Assembly (NCBI RefSeq): GCF_019166065.1
Contig: NZ_JAHTBN010000003.1
Coordinates: 496,001-560,000 of the forward strand
Direction: 5' to 3'
Origin: Candidimonas humi
Lineage (GTDB): Bacteria; Pseudomonadota; Gammaproteobacteria; Burkholderiales; Burkholderiaceae_B
DNA length: 64,000 bases
The notes under the pieces were generated by a model. It saw nothing but the letters and a program-made list of their open reading frames with translations, was not told the origin of the DNA and searched no databases. Shown here piece after piece: positions 56,911-64,000 of this stretch. How positions within the stretch are numbered: position 1 is the stretch's first letter; each line of letters begins with the position of its first letter. Both the position numbers and the translations under genes were made by a program.

Positions 56911-57076
56911 AGGCGCGTGGTGTACGTGCCCTTGCGGATCGTCGCGAACCAAGAGGGCAGCGTAGTGATGCTGACCTTGTTCCGCCAGCCACAAATGAGC
57001 GCCGAGAAGTTTGCCGAGGATGAGGCCTGGGTCAGGAGATCTGGCCAGCCTCAAGGCGCTCGCGGAAGGCATATAG
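56911..57076 (+). pseudogene. C-terminal remnant of an SRPBCC-type protein, frameshifted
   Basis: One frame reads VVYVPLRIVANQEGSVVMLT and continues LFRQPQMSAEKFAEDEAWV. The next frame then supplies DLASLKALAEGI and a stop at 57074. Joining them with a one-base shift near 57033 gives a plausible C-terminus of a polyketide-cyclase/SRPBCC-like protein; family naming is from pattern memory. No start or N-terminal half is present. It lies in the 396-bp gap between the DUF296 gene and the MFS gene. Confidence 0.5.
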
Positions 57077-57204
57077 AGCCGGACCAGTCGGTTACGATCA
57101 CCGTGCTATATGAAGAGCGTACGCGGGGCAGGGGAGTTTCGCCCACGTCCAACAGGAACGGAGCGGCCACGCCGTATAGCCCCGATCCCCTGCGATTGCC
57201 GGGC

Positions 57205-58437
57205 TCAGGCCGCGACTGTTGCTGGCCGCTCTGCCAACCGTGACACGGGCGAGATCAATATGACAGCCGCCTGCATGGCAAAGGCGACGACGGCGGCGAG
57301 CAGGCAGGCCTGGGCTCCCCACTCCCCGCCGATCAGTGCTCCCAGGCTCGCGCCTATCGGGCGCGCGCCATAGGCCAGGATATTGATCGCCGACACTCTG
57401 CCCAGCAATTGAGGAGGCGTGATCGTCTGCCGCAGGGTGGTCGTGCTGATGACCCACAATATCGGGCCCGCGCCCAGCAACAGGAACGCCGCTGCCGCCA
57501 GCGCCGGATACGGCAGCCAGATGGTAAGCGCCATCAGCGCTCCGCCCGCCAATCCGGCGACAGGGCCGGTGGCAATCACCGTGCCGAAGTTCAGGCGGCG
57601 CATGACGCGCGTTGCGCACAGCGCCCCGATTATCATGCCGGCGCCATAGGCGCTCAAGGTCTCGCCGACTCCTTGGGCCGACAAGTGCAATCGCGCCATT
57701 GCGTGCGGCACATACGCTGAATAAAGCATGAAGAATGCAGTGTTGAATATGAGTTGGGTCACGAACACCGGCAGCAGCAGCGGATGGCCGAGCACGAAGG
57801 CAGCACCTTCCTTGAGTTCCAGCCATGCCCGGCGACGAGGCGCTGTGCTGCGAGCCGGCTCGCCCACGCGCGACAGCAGCAGTACCGCGGCGAGCGACAG
57901 CGCGGCTGCCCAGGAGAACGCCTGCACGGCGCCCAGGTGGCCGACCAACAGCCCGCCCAGCGCCGGCCCGGCCGCATAAGCGCTGGTACGCGCCAGTTCG
58001 ATGCGCGCATTGGCTCTGGGTAGATCCGATCCATTCACTAAACCAGGGACCGTGGCCGGCGCAGTTACGCTATAGGCGACCGTGCCGCAAGCGCCGACGA
58101 AGCCCAGCAAAGCCAGCAGCGGCAGCGTGATCAGACCCGTGGCAGCCAGCAGCACGATGCAAAGCAAGGATGCCGTGCGCAAGGCTTCCGTGGCTGCCAT
58201 CAGGCGCGAGCGGTGCACGCGGTCGGCGAGCAAGCCGATGGGGATCGCGAACAGCAAGAAGGGCAGCGTCTGGGCCATCTGCAAAATGCCGGTCTCGCCC
58301 GCGCCGGCGCCCAGCGCGAGCACGGCAAAGATGGGCGAAGCCGCGAGCCCTATCTGCTCGGCGCACTGGGCGGCCAGATTCGACCACGCCAGGTAGCGAA
58401 AAGGCGCGGGCAGGGATGATTGGGCGGGCTTCAGCAT
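57205..58437 (-). CDS. MFS transporter (EntS/MFS_3-like)
   Basis: 410 residues, twelve predicted membrane segments. MFS loop motif IGLLADRVHRSRLM between segments 2 and 3, and a second-half counterpart GALCATRVMRRLNFG. The similarity is to the MFS_3/EntS-type exporters of siderophores or drugs, but no siderophore genes are nearby. It is followed upstream by the hicAB pair on the same strand. Confidence 0.9.
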   Translation of the reverse strand: MLKPAQSSLPAPFRYLAWSNLAAQCAEQIGLAASPIFAVLALGAGAGETGILQMAQTLPFLLFAIPIGLLADRVHRSRLMAATEALRTASLLCIVLLAATGLITLPLLALLGFVGACGTVAYSVTAPATVPGLVNGSDLPRANARIELARTSAYAAGPALGGLLVGHLGAVQAFSWAAALSLAAVLLLSRVGEPARSTAPRRRAWLELKEGAAFVLGHPLLLPVFVTQLIFNTAFFMLYSAYVPHAMARLHLSAQGVGETLSAYGAGMIIGALCATRVMRRLNFGTVIATGPVAGLAGGALMALTIWLPYPALAAAAFLLLGAGPILWVISTTTLRQTITPPQLLGRVSAINILAYGARPIGASLGALIGGEWGAQACLLAAVVAFAMQAAVILISPVSRLAERPATVAA

Positions 58438-58563
58438 GGGCGGGTTCCGGCAAGAGACAGTTCCGGATTATGGACAAGCCCGAGCCCGCGGACACCCCGT
58501 TATTTGCCGGCAAATTCTGGCTGATGAAGTATGCCGGGCCGCCTCGAAGTCAAAGAGTCGGTT

Positions 58564-58887
58564 TCAAAGCGCCAGCTTGGCACTTGCCAGCCGGTTCATG
58601 CTGATGCCTTTTTCGGCTGCTTCCAGTGCCAGTTTGCGATGAATGGAAGGCGGCACGCGCACCATGAATTTGCCTGTATAGGTGCGATCGGCCAGCGGCG
58701 CGGGCACCGGCTCGCCGGTGGCGCGCAGGTCTTGTACGCAATCGGCGGTAACTTGCATGATGCCTTGCAACGCAGCGCCAGGCCCGTCCGCCAGCCACGA
58801 GAGTGATGGAAGCTCGGCACACAGTCCCACATATTGTCCGTCTTCGGGCGACCATGTCACGCGGTATGTGTAATGCGTTATATCCAT
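58564..58887 (-). CDS. hicB: HicB-type antitoxin, second module
   Basis: 107 residues from ATG 58887. N-terminal HicB fold (YTYRVTWSPEDGQYVGLCAELPSLSWLAD) and a C-terminal ribbon-helix-helix-like segment (GKFMVRVPPSIHRKLALEAAEKGISMNRLASAKL). It starts eight bases after the hicA stop at 58896. It differs strongly from the HicB at 19967-20356, so the two modules are not recent duplicates. Confidence 0.92.
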   Translation of the reverse strand: MDITHYTYRVTWSPEDGQYVGLCAELPSLSWLADGPGAALQGIMQVTADCVQDLRATGEPVPAPLADRTYTGKFMVRVPPSIHRKLALEAAEKGISMNRLASAKLAL

Positions 58888-58895
58888 CTTGCATC

Positions 58896-59141
58896 TCACT
58901 GCGAATCCAATTTTTCCAGCGCGGCGAGCACTTGCCGGATCTGATATGGCTTGGCCTTGCCGTTTGCATTCTGGATGTTGATGCGAGGGTCTCCAATCCA
59001 AGGTGTCTTGAAAACTGCATGGCTGCTACCTGTTTGCCGCGGTTTGCCGAAATAGGCTAGGCATACTGCAAAAAGCTCGGCATACCGTAGGTTGTACGGC
59101 TCATCCCGCATTTTTGCGACGATTTTGTCGATGCCAGCCAT
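58896..59141 (-). CDS. hicA: HicA-type toxin, second module
   Basis: 81 residues. The HicA core with catalytic His is GSSHAVFKTPWIG, followed by a beta strand and PYQIRQVLAALEKL. The longer N-terminus (MAGIDKIVAKMRDEPYNLRY) is typical of the subfamily paired with HicB of this size. No clear Shine-Dalgarno is present; the -10 box is about 20 bp upstream. Confidence 0.9.
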   Translation of the reverse strand: MAGIDKIVAKMRDEPYNLRYAELFAVCLAYFGKPRQTGSSHAVFKTPWIGDPRINIQNANGKAKPYQIRQVLAALEKLDSQ

Positions 59142-59161
59142 TGCTCGTTGGTAGCTTGTCG

Positions 59162-59193
59162 ATTATATATTAATAGTATCTTTATTGATACTA
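59162..59193 (-). promoter_or_regulatory. Promoter/operator of the second hicAB
   Basis: TATAAT on the minus strand (59162-59167) lies next to a perfect inverted repeat TAGTATC-N6-GATACTA (59174-59193). The operator overlaps the spacer and -35 region, as expected for HicB autorepression. The heptamer TAGTATC also occurs at 9774 in the higBA control region. Confidence 0.6.
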
Positions 59194-59419
59194 AATTGTT
59201 GGGCATCACAAGTTGATGCCAAGGCTCGCGAAGCAAAAGTGCGGGCGACCCGGATAATCAAGCTCGAAGGGCGCCGGAGCCGGGCCTTGCACGAGAAGCA
59301 TATATGTCGAGATGCTGGTCGAGGCGTCCGTCAGGACGGATTTCTCCATGCCAAATGGTTGAAACCAGCATTCGAGACGTTTGATGAGGGCGAATAGCGC
59401 CGACGCGAGACGCGCTCGA

Positions 59420-60028
59420 TCAATCCGGGCGGATATCGATCATCGTTCCCGGCGAGCAAGCTGCCAGGACGGCCAGAACATGCTCGATGCGCATGGAAAC
59501 GCAGCCCGACGTGGGCAGCAGGGCATTGCCGTTCTGCCGCGCGACATGCAGGAAAATCGCGCTGCCTGCTCCTGGGAAGGGTGGCGCATCGTTATATCCG
59601 ATCACGGCAAGCACATCGTAAAGATGGTCGTCCCGCCACATGGTTTCGGCGTCGGCCCGGTATGGCAAGCGAACTAGGCGGTTGTAGGCGGCATCTTGCG
59701 GGTCGTCGCACCAACCGTCCCTGGGGGCGGCCTTGTATATGGGCAGCCCCGATTTCGGCGCGGCCATCCTGTCGGGCCGATAGCGAACTTCACGCAAAGG
59801 AAAAATGCCTGTAGGCGTGCCGCCGTCGCCCTCGTGTTTCGGATGCAGGATTCCTGATCTGCCGAGCGCGCACGCATATTCCCGGCCCTTGAACAGCAGC
59901 TTCCCTGTGGTCGATCCAGCAGGCGCCCGCACCTGAATGATGTCCCGATTGCTTGAAGCGCTGGCACGTTTGCCCAACAGCGGCAAAGCCGCTGCAGCAC
60001 AAAGTATTTGTCGTCGTGTTGCGCTCAT
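59420..60028 (-). CDS. L,D-transpeptidase (YkuD) family protein
   Basis: 202 residues from ATG 60028 with AGGG upstream. An N-terminal signal with twin Arg (TRRQILCAAAALPLLG) precedes a YkuD domain. The catalytic pattern is seen as FLHVARQNGNALLPTSGCVSM (His ... Ser-x-Gly-Cys). It cross-links peptidoglycan via diaminopimelate or attaches proteins; it lacks a LysM domain. It lies 20 nt downstream of the dipeptidase gene, so both probably act on peptidoglycan peptides. Confidence 0.88.
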   Translation of the reverse strand: MSATRRQILCAAAALPLLGKRASASSNRDIIQVRAPAGSTTGKLLFKGREYACALGRSGILHPKHEGDGGTPTGIFPLREVRYRPDRMAAPKSGLPIYKAAPRDGWCDDPQDAAYNRLVRLPYRADAETMWRDDHLYDVLAVIGYNDAPPFPGAGSAIFLHVARQNGNALLPTSGCVSMRIEHVLAVLAACSPGTMIDIRPD

Positions 60029-60048
60029 TTGCCCTGTGTCCCGAAGTA

Positions 60049-60792
60049 TCACTCAACGATTTTGTATCGGGCTTTCACGACATGCGCGGGCAGGGCATCG
60101 TAATGCCACCATTCTTGCTGCAACTGTATGAAGCCGGCGCGGGTCATGACTTTGCGAAGAATGAGGCGATTGGCGATCTGTGCCGGCGTCAGCCGGCCCT
60201 TTTTGAGCATGGCCTGCTCCCGGTCCGGTTCGGCCGCCTGCGAGAAATCGTCAAAATCCGTACCCATGTCCAAGGGCTTCCCGTGTTCGTCGACCAATGT
60301 CAGGTCGAGCGCGCAGCCGAAATTGTGGATCGAGCCGCTGGCCGGGTTGGCGACATACCTTTCTTTTTCTCGAGGCGTGCCAGGCACACGATTCCAGAAC
60401 ACCCATTGCACGGATCGAGGACGCAGCGCATCCCAGATCAGGAATTTCCAGCCGGGATGTTCCCGCTCGAGTATGGCCTCGGCCGTTTCGAATTTTTCAG
60501 CGGCAACGCGGCGCAGATACGCACGGTGAAAATCGCCGTACAAATTTGTGTGCGTGAAATTATTCGTGGTGGCGTAACGGAGATCGACCTGCACGGCGGG
60601 GCCGTTCTTGATTTCGACGAAATCGGGGTCCGCAGAAATTCTTCGAAACGATGCGGCAACCGATTGCGCGAGATCCGCCGATGCTGGAGGGTTTTGCACT
60701 ACGGCCGCCATAGATATACCCCCCGAACAGGCTAGTAAAACAGTGGCCGCTGCAGGACGGGCAAGCAATCTGGCGAGTGTGGTCTTGCGCAT
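60049..60792 (-). CDS. VanX/DdpX-type D-Ala-D-Ala dipeptidase, exported
   Basis: 247 residues from ATG 60792 (GGAGAG upstream). The signal region TVLLACSGGISMAA is lipoprotein- or Sec-like. Zn sites are SIHNFGCALDLTLVD (SxHxxGxAxD) and EWWHY; the catalytic Arg is probably in WDALRPRSVQ. The family cleaves D-Ala-D-Ala or related dipeptides. With a signal peptide it should act in the periplasm, consistent with peptidoglycan turnover rather than glycopeptide resistance. The reading frame upstream of 60792 runs through tRNA-Ser and is not coding. Confidence 0.9.
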   Translation of the reverse strand: MRKTTLARLLARPAAATVLLACSGGISMAAVVQNPPASADLAQSVAASFRRISADPDFVEIKNGPAVQVDLRYATTNNFTHTNLYGDFHRAYLRRVAAEKFETAEAILEREHPGWKFLIWDALRPRSVQWVFWNRVPGTPREKERYVANPASGSIHNFGCALDLTLVDEHGKPLDMGTDFDDFSQAAEPDREQAMLKKGRLTPAQIANRLILRKVMTRAGFIQLQQEWWHYDALPAHVVKARYKIVE

Positions 60793-60818
60793 CGACTCTC
60801 CGCGGTCCTGTTCCGAAG

Positions 60819-60906
60819 TGGCGGAAGGGGTGGGATTCGAACCCACGGATGGTTGCCCATCGCCGGTTTTCAAGACCGGTGCATTAGACCACTCTGCCAC
60901 CCTTCC
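60819..60906 (-). tRNA. tRNA-Ser(UGA)
   Basis: An 88-nt gene with encoded CCA. Acceptor GGAAGGG pairs with CCCTTCC. The anticodon stem CCGGT/ACCGG encloses CTTGAAA (anticodon TGA). A serine-type long variable arm (GATGGGCAACCATC) and a regular T arm follow. Confidence 0.97.
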
Positions 60907-61229
60907 TGATGACGGCCCGTGTCTGGCGCTTGGGGCTTGTTCGAGCACTGGCATGGCGTTTATGCGCGTCCGTGCATGGACGCAATTCCATAGCCAGCGG
61001 GCCTAGGCGCCGCGGCGCCTTTGCGTCGAAAAGCACGAAAGTGTAGCGCATGTCACCCTGCCTGTCTGTCCAAGCGGCCGGTGCCGCGGCGGCTGGCGTT
61101 GCGGTGATGGTTTTCGTGGGCCGTGCAATGGACGCAAGGCAGGCTACCTGGGACGCTCCCGTATCCCCGTGCCCGCGCCTTTTGCGATAATCAGGCTTTG
61201 CTTCAGGCAATTTGGACACAGGAGTCGTC
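60907..61229. other. Intergenic region before the quinone reductase gene
   Basis: 323 bp; it holds the promoters of tRNA-Ser (minus) and of the reductase gene (plus). No gene or strong structure was recognised. Confidence 0.4.
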
Positions 61230-62207
61230 ATGCAAGCAGTCGAAATTTCCCATCCCGGAGGGCCCGAGGTGCTGGTTCCGGTGGAACGCCCCACGCCCGA
61301 ACCCAAGGCCGGCGAGGTCTTGATCAAGGTCGCCGCGGCGGGAGTCAATCGTCCCGACGTGTTCCAGCGCAAGGGCAATTACGCCCCGCCGCCGGGGGCG
61401 TCCGACCTGCCGGGCCTGGAGGTGGCGGGCGAGATCGTCGGCGGCGACCCCGCGGCGGGCGGCTTGAAGTTAGGCGACAAGGTCTGCGCTCTGATCGCCG
61501 GCGGCGGGTACGCCGAATACTGCGTCGCGCCTGCGGCGCAATGCCTGCCGATACCGGCCGGGCTGACCGAGGTCGAAGCCGCCGGCCTGCCCGAAACCTA
61601 TTTCACAGTCTGGAGCAATGTGTTCGACCGCGGTCGCCTGTCTGCCGGCGAGACCCTGCTGGTGCATGGCGGGGCCAGCGGCATAGGCACTACGGCCATA
61701 CAACTGGCCAAGGCCATGGGCAACACGGTATATGCCACCGTGGGCAGTGACGAACGCGCCCGCGCGGTGGAAGGGCTGGGTGCGGCACTCGGCATCAATT
61801 ACCGCAAGCAGGATTATGTGGAAGAGATCAAGAAGGCCACCGGGGGCAAAGGCGTGGACGTGATCCTGGACATGGTGGCGGGGGAATACATCAACCGCAA
61901 CCTGAACTGCCTGGCCGATGACGGACGCGCCGTCATTATTGCGCTGCTGGGCGGCGCCAAGGCCACGATCAGCGCCGACCAGATCCTGCGCCGCCGCCTG
62001 ACTGTCACCGGCTCGACACTGCGTCCGAGGCCCGTAGCCTTCAAGGGCGAGATCGCACAGGCCTTGCGCCGCCACGTCTGGCCGCTGCTGGAAGCAAAAA
62101 TGATCCGGCCTATCGTGTACGCCACGTTCCCGCTGGCGCGAGCCTGCGACGCCCACGCCATGATGGAAGCCGGCGAGCAGATAGGCAAGATCGTCCTGAC
62201 CGTATAG
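61230..62207 (+). CDS. NAD(P)H:quinone oxidoreductase, zeta-crystallin/TP53I3 type
   Basis: 325 residues from ATG 61230 (AGGAG upstream). Zinc-free medium-chain dehydrogenase/reductase: N-terminal GVNRPDVFQRKGNYAPPPG, and the NADPH motif VHGGASGIGTTAIQLAKAMG. It performs one-electron or alkenal/quinone reduction with NADPH. The stop codon falls inside the first copy of a 25-bp tandem repeat. It precedes tpiA and secG. Confidence 0.92.
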   Translation: MQAVEISHPGGPEVLVPVERPTPEPKAGEVLIKVAAAGVNRPDVFQRKGNYAPPPGASDLPGLEVAGEIVGGDPAAGGLKLGDKVCALIAGGGYAEYCVAPAAQCLPIPAGLTEVEAAGLPETYFTVWSNVFDRGRLSAGETLLVHGGASGIGTTAIQLAKAMGNTVYATVGSDERARAVEGLGAALGINYRKQDYVEEIKKATGGKGVDVILDMVAGEYINRNLNCLADDGRAVIIALLGGAKATISADQILRRRLTVTGSTLRPRPVAFKGEIAQALRRHVWPLLEAKMIRPIVYATFPLARACDAHAMMEAGEQIGKIVLTV

Positions 62208-62250
62208 CTGCGTAAAGGGCCCGCCCGTATAGCTGCATAGAGGGCCTGCC
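62201..62250. repeat. 25-bp imperfect tandem duplication over the reductase stop codon
   Basis: Units 62201-62225 and 62226-62250 both begin CGTATAGCTGC and differ at three positions. The first contains the TAG stop of the reductase gene. Confidence 0.75.
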
Positions 62251-62558
62251 CGCCTGCCAGCCGCAACCCGGATGGCGGACGGCGCGGTTGGGCCGTCTCG
62301 GGCAGGATGGCCGGCGCCTGTCTGGGGCAGGAAGCTGCCAGATGGTAGGTGGCGGCTCGAATTCAAAAAACTCACGGGTCTTTAATATTTTCGGCCATCG
62401 CTGGACGGCCGCCTGTGCCCGGTATTCGCGCGTCCTGGCGGATGCCCTCCGGGCATTAGGCGAACAGGCCTGCATCACGCTACAATGCCAAGTTTATCCA
62501 ATTTTGGACGCGGGCCGTGGCGGCTGTTTTGCGCCTTGCGCGTGCGCTTTCCATTTTT
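62251..62558. other. Intergenic region before tpiA
   Basis: 308 bp without a supported gene. A patch with TTTAATATTTT (62381-62391) may be the tpiA promoter area. No clear Shine-Dalgarno precedes the tpiA start. Confidence 0.4.
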
Positions 62559-63308
62559 ATGACAGCCACCAAGAATACCCGTACACGCCTGGTAATGGGC
62601 AACTGGAAAATGAACGGCAACCTGGCTACCAACGCCGAGTTGCTGGCCGGCTTGCACCTGGGGCAGCCGGATCCGGCTGTCGAGCTTGCCGTGTGCGTGC
62701 CGTTTCCGTATTTGGCGCAAGCCAGCGTGGCGCTGGCCGGCGGGCACGTCTCGTGGGGCGCACAGGATGTCAGCGCACATGCGCAAGGCGCCTATACCGG
62801 CGAGGTCTCGGCTTCGATGCTGGTCGATTTCGGCTGCCGCTGGGTGCTGGTGGGCCATTCCGAGCGCCGCAGCATGCATGGCGAAAGCAGCCAATTGGTG
62901 GCGGACAAGGCTGTCGCGGCACTGGACGGCGGCTTGGTGCCTGTGGTCTGTGTGGGCGAAACCTTGACCGAGCAGGAAGCCGGCCAAACGAACCAGGTCA
63001 TAGCGCAACAGCTTGCGCCGGTGCTGGCCTTGGGCACAGAGGCCCTTGCTAAAATCGTGGTCGCCTATGAGCCGGTGTGGGCGATCGGTACCGGCCGCAG
63101 CGCCACGCCGGAACAGGCGCAGCATGTGCACGCGGCCATACGGGCCAGCCTTGCCGGCGCCGGGTCGCAGCAGACCCGCATTCTATATGGCGGCAGCGTC
63201 AAAGCGTCCAATGCCGCCAGCTTGTTCGCCATGAACGATATCGACGGCGCCCTGGTGGGCGGCGCTTCGCTGGTGGCGCAGGAATTTCTACGTATTGCGG
63301 CCGCATAG
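62559..63308 (+). CDS. tpiA: Triose-phosphate isomerase
   Basis: 249 residues from ATG 62559, which gives the family N-terminus (RTRLVMGNWKMNG). Active-site Lys in NWKMNG, His in VGHSERR and Glu in AYEPVWAIGTG are present, as is the phosphate loop LYGGSVKASN. It interconverts dihydroxyacetone phosphate and glyceraldehyde 3-phosphate. secG follows after 17 nt, the usual tpiA-secG pairing. Confidence 0.97.
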   Translation: MTATKNTRTRLVMGNWKMNGNLATNAELLAGLHLGQPDPAVELAVCVPFPYLAQASVALAGGHVSWGAQDVSAHAQGAYTGEVSASMLVDFGCRWVLVGHSERRSMHGESSQLVADKAVAALDGGLVPVVCVGETLTEQEAGQTNQVIAQQLAPVLALGTEALAKIVVAYEPVWAIGTGRSATPEQAQHVHAAIRASLAGAGSQQTRILYGGSVKASNAASLFAMNDIDGALVGGASLVAQEFLRIAAA

Positions 63309-63325
63309 GCTTCGGAGTTTTCTAC

Positions 63326-63898
63326 ATGCAATGGTTGTCTCCTCTTCTTCTGACGATACAAGTCATTTCGTCGATCGCCATCATCGTGCTGGTGTTGTTG
63401 CAGCAAGGCAAGGGCGCGGACATGGGTTCGGCCTTCGGCAGCGGCTCGGCCGGTAGCCTGTTCGGCGCCAGCGGCGCGGCCAATTTCCTGTCGCGCACCA
63501 CCAAGTGGGCGGCGATCATATTCTTCGCCACCACCGGCGGCCTGGCCTATATTGCGCACCACCCCAGCACTTCTCCGCTGGACACCGGCGTGATGAAGGG
63601 CTTCAAGCAAGAAGCGCCCGCCCCGGCTCCGGCCCCCGCCGCCACCGGCTCGGCAGTGCCTTCGGTGCCCGGTGCGCCGGCTCAGCCTGCGCCGGCCGCC
63701 GGCGGGGCTGCCGCTCCCGCTTCGAATGCGGTGCCGTCGGTGCCTGCCTCTCCGTCCGCCCCCGCGGCCGGTGGCAAGTCGTCCTCCGCAACGCCGTCAG
63801 CGGCCGCTCCCGCTGCCGCGCCGTCTGCCGACGACAAGGCGTCGAACCAGTCCGGCGGCAATGGCAAGAAGGTGGATCCTTCCACCTTGGCCAAGTAA
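63326..63898 (+). CDS. secG: Preprotein translocase subunit SecG
   Basis: 190 residues. Two membrane segments (about 5-27 and 55-73) flank the conserved cytosolic loop LLQQGKGADMGSAFGSGSAGSLFGASGAANFLSR. The C-terminal half is a long Ala/Pro/Ser-rich tail ending NGKKVDPSTLAK, making the protein much longer than the ~110-residue E. coli SecG; such tails occur in this family of bacteria. It assists SecYE-SecA export. The last 102 bases of the window after it show no feature. Confidence 0.95.
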   Translation: MQWLSPLLLTIQVISSIAIIVLVLLQQGKGADMGSAFGSGSAGSLFGASGAANFLSRTTKWAAIIFFATTGGLAYIAHHPSTSPLDTGVMKGFKQEAPAPAPAPAATGSAVPSVPGAPAQPAPAAGGAAAPASNAVPSVPASPSAPAAGGKSSSATPSAAAPAAAPSADDKASNQSGGNGKKVDPSTLAK

Positions 63899-64000
63899 CG
63901 CAGGCTTAGTGCCCGAACGCCATCGGCATGGTGGCGTCGGCCGCGATGGCGGTGCATGCGGCTTTTCGATAAGGCCGCGGCAGGATCGCACCGCCGCGCA

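Noticed and set aside
59185-59397. 70-codon plus-strand frame next to the second hicAB
   Set aside because: Starts inside the hicAB operator, no ribosome-binding site and no family resemblance.
63899-64000. Possible tRNA after secG, as in some relatives
   Set aside because: No cloverleaf can be formed in the 102 remaining bases; any tRNA would lie beyond the window.

Overview
The window looks like a chromosomal segment of a GC-rich betaproteobacterium of the family Alcaligenaceae (Bordetella / Achromobacter / Pusillimonas group). The reasons are several Bug/TctC-type solute-binding genes, CaiB/BaiF CoA-transferase clusters, a five-gene heme-uptake operon in the Bordetella bhuRSTUV order, and the block psd-pssA ... 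rpsO-pnp ... quinone reductase-tpiA-secG. The genus cannot be fixed from sequence alone.

Layout. 1-6.4 kb (minus): the start of a capsule/exopolysaccharide locus: an RfaH/NusG-like antiterminator, then wza, wzb, wzc and UDP-sugar genes wlbA and wlbB (cut by the window edge); an ops-like element lies in the leader between regulator and wza. 6.5-10.4 kb: small envelope or exported proteins and a higBA toxin-antitoxin pair. 10.5-18.3 kb: a catabolic cluster (CoA-transferase, enoyl-CoA hydratase, two lyase-superfamily paralogues, a thiol-dioxygenase-like cupin, a Bug protein, an IclR regulator). 18.4-21 kb: two paralogous small orphan proteins, tRNA-Ser(CGA), a hicAB pair and a frameshifted phage-like gene, probably a decayed island. 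21-29.4 kb: 3-hydroxybutyrate dehydrogenase-like SDR, yaaA, a FUSC membrane protein, and ilvB-ilvH-ilvC. 29.7-36.2 kb: bhuRSTUV. 36.4-41.5 kb: psd-pssA, a lipoprotein, rpsO-pnp. 41.6-46.5 kb: a Bug / HMG-CoA-lyase-like / CoA-transferase operon divergent from a LysR regulator, then a thioesterase. 46.8-48.8 kb: an FMN reductase, an intron-containing tRNA-Leu and a small membrane protein. 49-55.8 kb: a second catabolic operon (CoA-transferase, GntR, enoyl-CoA hydratase, two Bug proteins, SDR, alpha/beta hydrolase). 55.9-60.9 kb: a DUF296 protein, an MFS exporter, a second hicAB, an L,D-transpeptidase / D,D-dipeptidase pair and tRNA-Ser(UGA). 61.2-63.9 kb: quinone oxidoreductase, tpiA, secG.

The most striking object is at 47507-47820 on the minus strand. 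A tRNA-Leu(UAA) gene is split between anticodon positions 34 and 35 by a 229-nt insertion with group I intron features (P1 with a U-G pair at the 5' splice site, P2, P3, P7, P9, terminal G). This is the insertion site of the cyanobacterial/plastid trnL intron, here in a proteobacterial background. Secondary points are the RfaH-ops pair, an 11-copy 8-bp array next to a catabolic promoter, a pair of operator-like palindromes around a Bug gene, and an SDR and a hydrolase that are adjacent and both lack expected catalytic residues.
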